Shown piece after piece: positions 12,531-22,430 of a stretch of 64,000 nt of DNA. Under the pieces are notes generated by a model, which made no database searches, was not told the DNA's origin, and was given only the letters and a program-made list of their open reading frames with translations. Source of the DNA: Harmothoe impar (Eukaryota > Annelida > Polychaeta > Phyllodocida > Polynoidae). Where the stretch lies: positions 85,743,606 through 85,807,605 of the forward strand of contig OX381707.1 in the NCBI GenBank assembly GCA_947462335.1. The letters are read 5' to 3'. Numbering within the stretch: the first letter of the stretch is position 1; each line of letters begins with the position of its first letter. The position numbers were made by a program, and so were the translations under genes.

Positions 12531-15379
12531 AATGCAGTGTAGGAGAAAAAGTTTGCTGAGAGACAACACCTTTTTTATTTGATTTTAGCCATTTCTGTTG
12601 AGGATAAATCTAGGATAGTTTTCAGGAAAAGATGAATACAATTAATCACACCTTGCAAACCACCAAATCTGCATTTTCATGACCTCTATCACTAAATGGA
12701 GAAATTTAGTGCGCATGCGGTTGAAACAACTTTGAGTTGAGTTTGAGTTAAAATAGCCTTTATTTCACATTTTTGTAGTTGGTGTTTTTTTAGATTTTCA
12801 ATAAACATGAAGGTTCAGGCAGGCTGCGTTTGGGATTATGCATCCTATTTTTGGCTGCAACCTTTACACAACTATCAAGAATCATTTCAGCTACTTATAG
12901 ATGGTATATTAGTATGAATTATATCTTACAACTAAACAATATTGCCTTTATATGTCCCGGTGCAATATTTTTGAGTGTCATTCTTGACAACATGGGGAAA
13001 AACAGTTTGGGGAAAAACACAATTACTATCCTGGTGGCAATTGTGAAGAATTGCGACGAGGAATTATAACACTATGAATCAGGTTATATTTTAGATAACT
13101 TTATTATGTAACCTGCCTCCTGAGTGCGCTACCTTGCAGAATGAGGATTTAGAAATATCTATGAGCACCAATGAGGCATCTCATGACCATGGAAGATTCA
13201 TCTAGATACTTGGTTTTGTATTCACCAAAGTATGACACAATGTTACCCTTAAATGGTATATCATTTTACTATTGTACTATAGAGCATGCATATCTATTCT
13301 AAAATGTTAATAAGTGTGCACAGGGCATATTACTGTCTTATATGTTTTTGATGGATGTGAATATTGGTATGAATGATTAACATTTTGTAAAAGCATTATC
13401 ATTGGGTAGACGGTCCAACAAAACATATAATAAAACAAAGAGGGAGGGAAGAAAAGGTAGCAAGAGAGAGAAATTGTTGACCCCGCAGTCACTAATAGCA
13501 CTGTTGATGACTAGAATGAGTCCAACCCTCTTTACTTTCAACACAGTTTGCAATTACTATGTATTCACTACAGAGACTCTTTTAAAGATTCCTAATCTTA
13601 AAGGCCAGCCACAACCACTTCAGAAGGCTTGTGGGTAGACTAGCAACAAACTGTTTTTTGAAGGAGGCAGTTAAAGAGGAATTTGGAAACGGTTGCAGCA
13701 TGCCTAGAATGCTGAACACTCCCCCACTTTTTCCCTTTAAGCTCACAGAGTGGCCTGCTTTTGGGTGTAAACCAGCTGTGCTCGGTGCTCAGAGACCTAG
13801 TGGGTGGTTGTTAATGTTACTCGATTTGTACAAATCAGACTGTTTAAAGTAATTTGAGGGTTTGCGGTGGCATAGTGGTTGGCCGTCAAAAGTGAAGACC
13901 CTATAACCAAAATGTAGGGAGTTCAGGAACATGAAATGAGGATGTGTAAAAGGAGAGAAAATACAGGGGAACTGTATAGATATGTGTGTTGGTTGTGGAG
14001 CAGAATCAAAGTAGCTTATGCCCATAAGCAGAGTTGTGAGTGGTATATTATACTACTGCTTGGGTTAGCACTATAACTTTAACAGGGAGTGATATTCCGG
14101 CAGTGCCTAAGAGAGTAAGGCCCTACCACACGTACCAGCTTAAATAAGCCAACATCAGACTTGCTCTCTTGTGTTAAGCAATGTTAATACATAAAGGGAA
14201 AGGAAAGGAAGGCAGGCATAGGTAGGGTTTGGAAGGAGAGTCCAGCATAGCTAGACGCTGGTAAGGATGCACTCTCATTCTAGCCTCAGGTAATGTTGGC
14301 AACTGTGTCTATCCCTGGCTGATTCTTACATATTTCTCTCTACTGGGTACATCATAACTCGCTATAATTAATAATTTACTAGCTAGACTTACAAAATGAA
14401 CAGGATGACCCAAAATAAAGACATCTAAAGAAGGCTTTCAGCATAAAATCCTGTGCTGTCTGGTATTAATGTACAAATAACTAATCAGTGCTGGGTTAGA
14501 CGGCTACACAATTTGATTTGTGCAGCAACTAAAAACCTCCTTCAGAATTATGAAATAATGAAATCATTTTCGAATTGCAGATAAAGTTACACGGTTTTAA
14601 ATCAAAATCTTTTTATTTGTCATTCCAGTCAATGTGAAGCGATTCTCACTGATACTCAGCGGTCAGTTGCTGCACTAACAAATTGATTTGGTCTCCTGAC
14701 CATGCAAAAAGGATCCCTAGATACGATCCTATACATTTGTAAATATCTACAACAAATATACAGAGAATTCTTCTAAAGATTATAAATATTTTGAAGTACT
14801 GTGATGGTACTTATAGAGCCTGTGTGTTCTGTGAATCGAGTAAGGGTCATCCAACTATCTATAGATTGTAATCAATGATAGCAAATGTTTGGTATGGTAA
14901 AGTCAATATTACATCAGTCCTTTTTATGGCATCGTCAATAAGCCCAAATTGTATTCTACCAAATGAATAAAGATAGGCTGTCTTCAAATTGCAATATGAG
15001 TCCCTTGTAGCCCCATATCTCATTACAAAAACCTAAATGCCCTGGGGCTTTTAAGCTTTTGTTGATGTCATTATGATATACATGCCAACTCTGTGGGTTG
15101 CTGCAATTGCTTTTATGAGCACATCCTTTATAAATCCCCATATCAAACCCGCTCCTACTCCAACCCTAAAGTACTCTTCCCATCCCCTGTGGGTATAGCT
15201 CATAATGCATCATGTTGGGCCTATAGAGGAGTTCTTTGCTGCTGTTTATGATGTGCCCTCAATGAAATATATTCCCGATCCTCCTATCTGTTTGTTACTC
15301 TGGGAATGCCATTAAAAGCTTTAATTTGCTTCATTGTAAAAATACATTCATATCACCCCTGCTAGTACTGGCTAATTAC
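12530..15379. other. No recognisable feature
   Basis: AT-rich sequence. Several ORFs of 60-80 codons on both strands overlap one another and carry no recognisable domain, splice context or codon bias, so I treat them as chance. No RNA gene or element boundary was found. Confidence 0.4.
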
Positions 15380-15895
15380 ATAATGGGCTGTATTCATGCA
15401 TCTTTACTTTAAAGGGAATCTTACCAGGTTAACTCTTCACATTATAGTAGGTTTCTGTAAGCAAAATATCAAAATCAGGGAAATTAACCTATGCCAATAG
15501 ACAACTTTGTATGCCTTGCCAAATGTGCGATGGAGCATTTATTTTCAAATTAATTTTTCCGTTAAATTTGTAGCATCAAAGCTTCTGTAATGGATTGCAA
15601 GTTTTCCATATACTCTATACACATTGCAGCTCTCTACTCTTAATAGAGCTGTATCTATGCATTTCTACTACAAAGAGAATCATACATGGGTTGACTCTTC
15701 ACATTATAGAAGATAAACAAAAGAAGTAAATGCATGCTAATATAGACCTTGTTTGTCATGGCAAAATGTAAAGGTGCCATGCGGCTTTTGGAAAACTGTT
15801 ATTTTCAACTTTATATTTGTGGCCTCAAAACTTCTGTAATGGATTGCAAGCTTTTAATATTCTCTATACACATTGTAGCTCTCAACATTTCTGCT
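15379..15895. repeat. Diverged tandem duplication, unit about 255 bp
   Basis: Two adjacent copies (about 15379-15635 and 15636-15895) share ordered blocks: 'gactcttcacattatag', a 'caaa.caaaat' stretch, 'gtggcctcaaaacttctgtaatggattgcaag' in slightly different form, and 'ctctatacacattg.agctctc'. They differ by many substitutions and small indels, so the duplication is old. No coding potential is visible. Confidence 0.6.
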
Positions 15896-17090
15896 ATATA
15901 TTGAGGATGACCCGTTGGGGATGGGGTTGTGAGCCTTCATTGATGTTGGCAGTCACTCAGAGTACAATCATACAGAGTAGATTGGGGAATAGGGCCCATG
16001 GGTACAGGTTGGACGAAGATAGCAATGTGAGTAGGTAGCGCGCATAAGCGAGTCATAGCTGCGAAATCGTCGATCCTCAAAGAAAAAATGTCAATCTTTA
16101 CAAGCCTCCAGAGACAAGGAAAATTAATGCACAGAAATCTCAAACCCCTCAATAGAAAGATATGGATCTGCTAGTCTGAAATATCATTGGTATTAAGTAG
16201 GTTGTACTTGCTATACATGTGCAAATGGGTCTTCACTGGGGGTCACTTTGGGTCAAATTACACGTTTTGTGACCTGTTTTCCTGGTGCTAATTTGACTCT
16301 CTATTACAACCATGTGAAGAGAGCTAAGCAATCCTATGGATGGTGCAGTGGCAAAATTAAATCATAGTTATTTTTCTATACAAATCCTATACAGCATACT
16401 GGTAAGCTTAAAAAAATAAAGCTGATTTCTAAAAACTTTTATTATGGTATTGATGTTGACATGTCATGGGTAGTATGTGTGTCGAATTACAAGAGGATTG
16501 GACTGCTAGTTAACAATCTGTGGCACCATTTGCAGTATAGCATTTGTGACAAATGTACATATTAGTGATCTTGCCATTTTTAAATGAATATGACTCAAAA
16601 GATACACATAGAAAATGATCTGAGAATACTATTCATGCTCTATGTAACATGAGACACATTACATGTAATAGCAAAGTCCTCAAGTATGTATTCCTTGAAC
16701 TAGGTATGGGGTCAAAATGGCAGAATGGCCATTTTCAGTGGTAAGGGATTGGTATTTCTGCCATGTTAGAGGGTACAATATTTCAATACAAATATGTCTG
16801 AACATATTCTGAAGATATTTATGCAATATCCATATATGTGGATCAACAAGGGAAAAGGGACCTCCGTGCGGGATTTTTAGTACCAATTTTGGCCACCAGG
16901 GGGCTCCATATAGCCAAAAAGAACCAAAATATAGTAAAAACCTACCTATTCTACTTTTGTATGTAGTATATGATAGGCCACATTAGAAGATTCCATCTTC
17001 GGTTAAAACATTCCATATTTGGGATGGAAAAGAACATTTTTTGGCCTAAATTGGTATTTTTGCACTTGTTGGTTGCCATGGAAACATGAT
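15896..17090. other. Host flank of element 1, no gene seen
   Basis: AT-rich, CpG-poor sequence. The last six bases (17085-17090, CATGAT) are the left copy of the element-1 target-site duplication. Positions 16893-16907 read CCACCAGGGGGCTCC, close to the bilaterian CTCF core. Nothing else is recognised. Confidence 0.5.
17085..17090. repeat. Left target-site duplication CATGAT of element 1
   Basis: CATGAT directly abuts the AGTAGTAT terminus. An identical CATGAT abuts the right terminus at 26745-26750. Removing the element plus one copy gives a continuous host sequence (...ggaaacatgattttcattc...). Confidence 0.88.
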
Positions 17091-17139
17091 AGTAGTATAG
17101 TATGTATCGGAACGGGACTATAGTTAAGTACTGTTTATG

Positions 17140-17440
17140 ACTCAATCGACCTGCAGCCAATCAGAGGCCTCCCTTTTGGCGGGAAATTCAAAAGCAGCCA
17201 ATGAGAGGCCTCCCTTTTGGCGGGAAATTCAAATAGGTCACGTGACCGGAAGTGACCTTCTTCCGGTCACGTGACCTTTGGGCGGGAAATTCAAATAGGT
17301 CACGTGACCGGAAGTGACCTACTTAAGAGGGTCACGTGACCACCATGTTGGCGGGAAATTCAAATAGGTCACGTGACTGGAAGTGACCTACTAAAGGGGG
17401 TCACGTGACTACTAGGTTGGCGTGAATTTCAAAATAAGTC
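17140..17440. promoter_or_regulatory. TIR cluster of CCAAT, E2F-like and CACGTG motifs
   Basis: Seen directly: CAGCCAATCA or CAGCCAATGA (CCAAT/NF-Y box), repeated TTGGCGGGAAA (fits the E2F consensus TTSSCGC) and repeated GTCACGTGAC (the palindromic E-box bound by USF/TFE/MITF-type bHLH factors). The mirror cluster is at 26400-26700. Density and regular spacing suggest selection. Whether these act as promoters, transposase-binding sites or replication-origin sites cannot be told from sequence. The transcription-factor assignments are consensus matches only. Confidence 0.55.
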
Positions 17441-17644
17441 ACTTGAGATTTTTATGGATAAATAAATTTTAAAAAAGAAAAAGCAAGCTGAAAGCTTGCT
17501 AAAAAATAATTTAAAAATGTGGCTCTTTTTTTTAGGGGGGGGGAGGGGCACTCTGGGGGGCACTCTTTAAGATGCATGGGGGGGAGGGGGGGAGGGGGGG
17601 AGGGGGGGAGGGGGGAGGGGAGAGGAAGGGTTTTTAAGAGTGAG

Positions 17645-17687
17645 ACTCGCCTCTCTGCCCTCTCTTTTAGAGGGCAGAGAGGCGAGT
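17645..17687. repeat. Perfect 19-bp-stem hairpin in left TIR
   Basis: ACTCGCCTCTCTGCCCTCT and its exact inverse are separated by the 5-nt loop CTTTT. The equivalent hairpin in the right TIR is 26155-26197. Element 2 has a hairpin at the same TIR position (55289-55320) with a different but fully paired sequence, also preceded by GACTCGCC. Confidence 0.8.
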
Positions 17688-17746
17688 TTACTGGTTCGTC
17701 TACTTACAATGAAATGTATCATGATTGCGTTTATGATGATGTGCAT

Positions 17747-18040
17747 CTCTTGCTGGCCAGACTTTCAAGCAAATTTGCTAAAGTCCAGCCCGTTATTGAA
17801 TGTCCGGCCTAGCCTGACCCTCAGTAGAACAGTCCTTGACCCATCTATTATAGTCCAGCAGCGCCTGACCCTTGTATGAGAGTAGTATTGGCGACATTGG
17901 CTGACTCTGATATTTACCTGTGTGTACGGAGAGAGGAGAGGGTTCACAGCCACAGCTCTCTTAAGGCAAAGCTTGCGCTTATAGAGCACTACTAGTGGAG
18001 GTCTGGATGAGGAGGCTATGGCGGTTGTCTTCAAAAAAAA
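17747..18040. other. Element-1 interior next to left TIR, nothing recognised
   Basis: About 300 bp with no convincing ORF or repeat. A direct near-repeat 'cctgaccctc...gtccttgaccc...gcctgacccttg' occurs at 17813-17875. Confidence 0.4.
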
Positions 18041-18228
18041 TAAAAAAATAGCCATGGCGCATGTCGATGTCGCTTAATTATGCTCATATCTCATGTCGAT
18101 TTTAAGAATTGCTCATGTCACCTGTCACTATGTTTTTCAAGCTTCATGTCAAATGTCACTAGGCCTCATGTCGAATGTTGTTTCTAGGAAACAGGTATGT
18201 CACCATCTCGAATTTAGCGGTCCACACT
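18041..18228 (-). repeat. GACATG-type repeat array, element 1 left
   Basis: On the minus strand it contains irregular iterations of GACATG, 'gtgacat' and 'TTCTTAAAATCGACATG'. It begins with a 'gtgtggacc.ctaaattcga' segment shared with the array at 32828-33240. The same array type occurs at 23040-23310, 48285-48400 and 54650-55015. Arrays lie near the inner borders of the elements and face inward or outward, so they may be subterminal binding sites or a nested older repeat. Confidence 0.6.
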
Positions 18229-18230
18229 GC

Positions 18231-18272
<42 letters not shown>

Positions 18273-18610
18273 TGCTGCTGATTTGCTGTTGCTGCTGCTG
18301 TCGGTGCTGCTGCTTGTGCTGCTCGTGCAGCTGCTGCAGCTGCTGACAGCTGCTGCTGCTTGTGCTGCTCGTGCAGCTGCTGCAGTTGCTGACGATGTCA
18401 CGGATGCTGTTGACAGATGCTGCTGCTTGTGCTACTCGTGCAGCTGCTGCTGCTGCTGCTGCTGCTGACGATGTCACGGATGCTGCTGACAGATGCTGCT
18501 GCTTGTGCTGCTTGTGCAGCTGCTGCAGCAGCTGCTGCTTGTGCTGCTCGTGCTGCTGCTGCTGACGATGTCACGGATGCTGCTGACAGATGCTGCTGCT
18601 TGTGCTGCAC
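18228..18610. repeat. CTG/CAG repeat with higher-order units
   Basis: A run of GCTGCTGCT (18228-18300) continues into three higher-order units. Each joins 'gacgatgtcacggatgctg.tgacagatgctgctgcttgtgct' to 'gtgcagctgctgc' (about 18390, 18467, 18562). Several frames stay open because of the triplet period. I read this as low-complexity DNA, possibly the 3' untranslated part of a transcript of the 287-aa ORF, not as a separate protein. A smaller CAG-rich tract lies at 24928-24970. Confidence 0.75.
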
Positions 18611-18669
18611 GAGACTGAGTAGCCGCTATTACTAATGCTACTAATACTAGTATGAGAAAATACATTTAG

Positions 18670-19533
18670 TCAGTCGATTAAATCAAGGAGGTTTTCTGAC
18701 TTCAGTGGATCGTTTAGCCATCGGCCACAGGCAAAACTTGAAACCATTTTATACATGGGGCAATTGGCAGAGTCGAAACATGTTGGTACGATGGGGTCGA
18801 TCATGTTCATCATCAGTTCAGGCAAAGGAAGTGTGTCGACAGCACGCGAAAACTTCATGTCCGGATGTTTCAACACAAGACCTTTTATCACACTCACACA
18901 GCTGCTTTGAAGAGTGAATCCTTGACCAAACTTGAGCTTTTCCAACACAGCTTTGGCCTCCTTCTGTGCAGTAAGGGATCTCTCTTTCGGGGTCATCGCA
19001 GTGCTGGCTAGCATGTCCTCAAAGTCTTTAACATAATGTTCCAACGGGCTACAAATGATGTACTCCAGATCATCGTCCGCATATGTCGTCTCCTCGCACC
19101 ATATTGTGTCTTCTCCTGTTTCGAATTCCGTCATTTTCTGAACAATCTCCTCGTGAGTGCGTTGCATATATAGAAGCTCCTTCAAAGACCAGATAACTTG
19201 TATGCCGAAGCCTGAAAAACCTGAAGGAATTTCACCACTACAGTCAGGCCAACTATACGGAGCTAAGAAAAATAGCTCCAACAAAATTTTCTCCCTCTGT
19301 CCAAATGAAACTACTTCCGTTCCGATGAAGTTGAAGCATGCTTCTATCCATTGCTCCTTGGTGACGTCCTTCCAATGTTTCTTTACCTCACATGCATCAT
19401 AGGGCACTGTTTCTCTTCCTGCTTCTAGTGGAAGTTGCTTTTTCTTTCTTGGACTCATTTGGAGAGTTTCGATGCTCTGTAGCGTCGACACTTCGATAAG
19501 AAAAGAAGCTGTAAAGGTAGAAATAACCCTCAT
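18670..19533 (-). CDS. Orphan 287-aa protein of element 1
   Basis: This is the only long intronless ATG-started ORF in element 1. I recognise no family. The first 25 residues are Ser/Thr-rich and hydrophobic. Residues 26-33 read MSPRKKKQ, so Met26 is an alternative start, though its context (C at -3) is weaker than Met1 (G at -3). The middle (about 70-115) is aromatic and hydrophobic (FFLAPYSWPDC, then IQVIWSLKELLYMQ) and is followed by acidic 130-165. A Lys/Glu-rich stretch (about 185-205, KERSLTAQKEAKAVLEKLKF) may be helical. Cysteines at about residues 253, 258 and 269 are not in a clear zinc motif. There is no signal peptide or clear membrane span. The 3' side runs into the CTG/CAG array, and the 5' side faces away from the TATA promoter at 20420. 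A YADD tetrapeptide near residue 150 is not part of a reverse transcriptase. The length and composition favour a real protein, with function unknown. Confidence 0.7.
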   Translation of the reverse strand: MRVISTFTASFLIEVSTLQSIETLQMSPRKKKQLPLEAGRETVPYDACEVKKHWKDVTKEQWIEACFNFIGTEVVSFGQREKILLELFFLAPYSWPDCSGEIPSGFSGFGIQVIWSLKELLYMQRTHEEIVQKMTEFETGEDTIWCEETTYADDDLEYIICSPLEHYVKDFEDMLASTAMTPKERSLTAQKEAKAVLEKLKFGQGFTLQSSCVSVIKGLVLKHPDMKFSRAVDTLPLPELMMNMIDPIVPTCFDSANCPMYKMVSSFACGRWLNDPLKSENLLDLID

Positions 19534-20170
19534 AACATGCTGAGCGAGCGTGGAGTGGACGATGCTACGATGATGAAGGGCGGGTCGAGAAAGTGTGATG
19601 GGTGAGAGCGGCGTTTCACTCCTTATGTACCCTGTCCTAGATAATCCTCTTAAACGGCTGAAAAGACTCTCTCAGTACAGAGTCTCTACTCAATTAAGTG
19701 ATCTGTTAAGTAAGTTTTCACATGCTACTTGACTACTGCAGGTGGGTTTAGACTTAAGCAGCTTAGTGCACACAAGTGTGTTTGAAAGCTACCTGCACAC
19801 CTGCCTTCCTTTTTCACTAGTATTTACCCCTTGCCGACTTATAAGGCGCCTATACACGTGTCAGCCTCCTTATATACGTCTTCTTGCTTCTAGAGCTAAG
19901 CTACTTACCGTCGTTTTCAGCTGCCGCAGGCTGACTGGCAGCTATTTAAAAGAGAATACCCGTTACCTGTATAACGGATCAGGAGGTTATGAGATTAGAG
20001 TGTGTATACAAAAAAAAGCTACAGGGGGCATGTGTCTGTCTGTGAGGTAGAGACGATGTGGTAAGCGGCTCAAGTGTAAAACAAAAGCACCTCCTCTTGC
20101 CGCAGTGAGTGGCGCGGACGTCGGCTGGCTAGTTGAATAAGCGTCAGCTTAAAAGATAATCCGTCAACGG
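19534..20170. other. Divergent intergenic segment between the 287-aa ORF and iterated promoter region
   Basis: This probably holds the minus-strand promoter of the 287-aa ORF, but no strong TATA box is seen ('gtacataagg' at about 19620-19630 on the minus strand is weak). A 102-codon plus-strand ORF at 19742-20050 overlaps regulatory-looking sequence and has no recognisable features, so I do not call it. Confidence 0.4.
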
Positions 20171-20430
20171 GCTGGCGCGTCACACCTGTCGTTAATCACC
20201 CCCTGTAGTCTTTGTATACGCAGGTGACCCGGCTTTATCTCTTCACCAGCTATAATCCCATATACATGTAGCGCACATTACACTCGTTATCTCTCTTTTC
20301 ATGCTGAGGGATTAGGGGTGGAAGGGTTCAGGTGAAAAGCGATTTGATTCCTCTCTGGAAGAGGGTGGGGCTCTAGGTGAAAACAAGCTTAGACCATCCA
20401 GATTAGCCGCTCTCTCGGCTATATAAAGAG
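20170..20430 (+). promoter_or_regulatory. TATA promoter with upstream iterated motifs, element 1
   Basis: TATATAAAG lies at 20420-20428 within 'ggctatataaagagcctcaat', a block repeated at 46931-46950 in element 2. Upstream are motifs also found in element 2: 'gggctggcgcgtcacacctg' followed by 'tcgttaatcaccccctgtag' (20170-20210), 'cagctataatcccatatac' (20250-20270) and 'ctaggtgaaaacaagctta' (20371-20391). TCACACCT resembles a T-box half-site (consensus match only). Conservation of the TATA box, spacing and flanking motifs in two diverged elements is the main evidence. Confidence 0.65.
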
Positions 20431-20449
20431 CCTCAATTTTTTTTATCTC

Positions 20450-20570
20450 TGCCCACTTCGTCTTGTTGTACACTATCAGTCAAGAGGCAGACGCTCGAAG
20501 TAGCAGATGTTTGCAGTATGGATTATACAGAGGTTACCTGCTAATAGGATTTTGTCAGAATAGGGTGAGT
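20450..20570 (+). other. Putative non-coding first exon with conserved 5' splice site
   Basis: Downstream of the TATA box, 'acactatcagtca.gaggcaga', 'gatgtttgc.gt' and 'ggttacct.ctaatag' are conserved with 46980-47045. Both copies end in GGTGAGT (GTGAGT at 20565-20570 and 47046-47051), a consensus donor site. No long ORF starts here. I infer a spliced transcript whose downstream exons are not identified. Confidence 0.4.
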
Positions 20571-20738
20571 TGCTCTTAAAATGACCATTTTAAATGGGTT
20601 GTTAATATGGTATCTGATGTTAATGAGCTAACACCTAACATTGAGGATTATGACCTCCCAGAGGGGCGTCTCGCCAAATTCTCCGGTCTTGACTATAGGC
20701 TTAACTGTCTAAAGACTGTGGAGCACGTTAATGGGCGG

Positions 20739-20853
20739 TCTCCTTACTAATTTCACTTGACCAGGCCGGCAGGGTCAACTAGTCTAGGTAATTACAACCA
20801 CAAGGGCGGCTACTCAACATCCAAGTGGCCCTACTACTACGAGATTGTCTTTT
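20739..20853 (+). repeat. Module A, copy 1 of 2 in element 1
   Basis: About 115 bp, beginning 'gtctccttactaattt' and ending 'actacgagattgtctttt', is repeated at 21824-21940 with few changes. Each copy lies upstream of one copy of the structured RNA module, so the pair forms an internal direct duplication with a period of roughly 1.1-1.3 kb. Confidence 0.75.
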
Positions 20854-20894
20854 GACCACTCTGCTGCCGCCTGCTGGTCTGGCGATTACATGCT

Positions 20895-21165
20895 CTAGTA
20901 TAGTTCTCCGCTCTTTTCGTCAGATGGCGCCACAATATGGTTTTTGTACATTTCCACGATACTCGCGAACATTTTAAACGCATAATGACCTATAATAAGC
21001 AACAAAGCACACTTCTAATATATTGAATATAAGAAACATGTCAACGTTGTGTATTTCTGATAGAATGAGGCAGATTCTTTGAAATATCAACTAAACTATA
21101 GCGAGATTGAAAATGCTACACCATAACTAAAGCGATATAAAAGCTATATAAAGTCAGAACTTCTC
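20895..21165 (+). promoter_or_regulatory. Upstream region and TATA box of structured RNA module, copy A
   Basis: A block of about 240 bp conserved with 22163-22430 and 47455-47725 ('tcgtcagatggcgc.acaat', 'aacgcataatgag', 'tgtgtatttctgatagaa', 'actaaactatagcgagat'). It ends in TATAAAAG at 21136-21143 and TATATAAAG at 21145-21153, followed by 'gtcagaac'. Conservation of a long non-coding upstream block with a TATA box in three copies indicates a promoter. Confidence 0.6.
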
Positions 21166-21345
21166 ACGGAACGGCATCTGCAACAGATCACTCAACCATT
21201 CGTCTTCAAATGCCACACAGGGTTCCTGTCCAACAGGACTTTGAGCCTTGACGCTTTTGAGGGAGGTTTGATCTTATGTTGCTTAACATGTGGTGTAATT
21301 AATCAACACCGCGGCCCCTCTTTAGGGGCCACACAATAAACAAAG
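21165..21345 (+). ncRNA. Putative multi-hairpin RNA, copy A
   Basis: Starts about 25-30 nt after the TATA box and ends at a poly(A)-type signal (AATAAA, 21335-21340). In order it has: a small hairpin TCCTGTCCAACAGGA (21224-21238) followed by TTTGAG; a second hairpin ATGTTGCTTAACAT (21277-21290); an AT-rich hairpin with GGTGT paired to ACACC around AATTAAT (21292-21310); and GGCCCCTCTTTAGGGGCC (21313-21330), directly followed by ACACAATAAA. Compared with copies B and C, the GGTGT/ACACC arms replace GGCGT/ACGCC, a paired change that keeps the stem. No ORF of useful length is present. It might instead be the structured 3' end of a longer transcript. Confidence 0.55.
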
Positions 21346-21823
21346 AATAAAAAAGGGTAAGCCTTAAGTTTAAAGTGAATCTCCCAGGATTTTGGCGAGG
21401 TCGACAAAGGGGGAGGTAACAGATTTAAACTGCAGGAGACTATACGCAAACCTTGATACTCTCAGAGGGGAGCCCCGTATTGCGGGCCTGTGGTCAGATC
21501 TATCACCTCCAGGGTGCAGTCTGCATGTCATAAATGACCACCACAGACATTGGGATATAATGTTTATCCTACTCCAGGGTCTCCATAATTAGCGGGGCTC
21601 GCCTTGAGATGGGAAATTCACTACAGCACTATCTGTCGTTGAAAATGGTGCTCGTGTAGAGTCGGGATGATGTACCAAAAGAGCATTTTATACACAATGA
21701 TACCCTTGTACAAATGCGTATACCTAGTAGGCTGTGTCTTATCATCAAATCTAAGAGGGTGCGCTATAGTTTTATTATACTTTTATAGTCCATTTTAAAA
21801 TCCGAGCTTAGCTTAGTTCATAG
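21346..21823. other. Element-1 spacer between RNA modules
   Basis: No clear gene. A plus-strand ORF of 66 codons (21392-21592) has no recognisable feature. The stretch ends at the second module A. Confidence 0.4.
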
Positions 21824-21940
21824 TCTCCTTACCAATTTTCACTTGACCAGGCTGGCAGAGCCAACGAGTCTAGGTAATTATAACCACAAGGGCGGCTACT
21901 CAAGATCCAAGTAGACCTACTACTACGAGATTGTCTTTTT
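21824..21940 (+). repeat. Module A, copy 2 of 2 in element 1
   Basis: Repeats 20739-20853, with the same landmarks 'acttgaccagg', 'ccacaagggcggctactcaa' and 'actacgagattgtc'. Confidence 0.75.
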
Positions 21941-22050
21941 GTCCCCTCTGCCGCCTAGTTATTACATCCTCCAGTCTAGCTCGCCACACCCTTTGAGCAG
22001 CTCCATTGCCTCGGTAAAAGTGTAGGGGTGTGCTTTCCACCTTCAGTCAT

Positions 22051-22120
22051 CCATAGATTCGATCACCATCACCCCCCTTGAAATGACCTCAGCTGTTAAT
22101 TAGGGCGTAAAGCAGCCCAA
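22051..22120 (+). repeat. 70-bp repeat, copy 1
   Basis: Starts 'ccatagattcgatcaccatc' and ends 'gcgtaaagcagcccaac'. It is repeated with few changes at 25171-25240 in the same orientation, and 'ctcggtaaaag' precedes both. Nothing similar is seen outside element 1. Confidence 0.8.
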
Positions 22121-22162
22121 CAACCAACCAAGTCCCTGTCAAAGATGTGAATAAAGAACGCG

Positions 22163-22430
22163 CTAGTATAGTTCCCCGCTCTTTCGTCAGATGGCGCCAC
22201 AATAGGGGTTTTGTACATTCCTACGATGCTCGCGAGCATTTCAACGCATAATGAGCTATATAGGCAACAAAGCGCGCTTCTAATATATTAAAATATAAAA
22301 ACAATTCAATATTGTGTATTTCTGATAGAAATGAGGCGGTTTCCTTAAATACCAACTAAACTATAGCGAGATGAAAAATACCACACCATATCTAAGGCTT
22401 TATAAAAAGCTATAGAAAGTCAGAACCTCA
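22163..22430 (+). promoter_or_regulatory. Upstream region and TATA box of structured RNA module, copy B
   Basis: Homologous to 20895-21165. TATAAAAAG is at 22401-22409. A further 25 bp of homology with copy C lies just upstream ('gtcaaagatg.gaataa.gaacgcgct'). Confidence 0.6.

Larger units (their letters stand above)
17091..17746 (+). repeat. Left terminal inverted repeat of element 1
   Basis: The reverse complement of 26096-26744 matches along its whole length with few substitutions. In order from the tip it holds: an AG terminus; two CCAAT-box units (CAGCCAATCAGAGGCC and a near copy at 17195); four TTGGCGGGAAA-like units, each followed by TTCAAA (about 17177, 17216, 17279, 17348); about six GTCACGTGAC palindromes alternating with CCGGAAGTGACC; an AT-rich stretch with a small hairpin (AGCAAGCTGAAAGCTTGCT, 17482-17500); a G-run of about 100 bases (17534-17630); and a 19-bp-stem hairpin (17645-17687). 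Homology stops after GTGCAT at 17746. Confidence 0.88.

Noticed and set aside
18093..18665. Several Ala-, Ser-, Leu- or Cys-rich frames over the CTG array
   Set aside because: All are frame shadows of the triplet repeat on both strands.
19064..19090. YADD tetrapeptide in the 287-aa ORF, as in reverse transcriptases
   Set aside because: It is followed by another Asp and lies in a Thr/Glu-rich acidic stretch without the hydrophobic context or any other RT motif. The protein is far too short for an RT.
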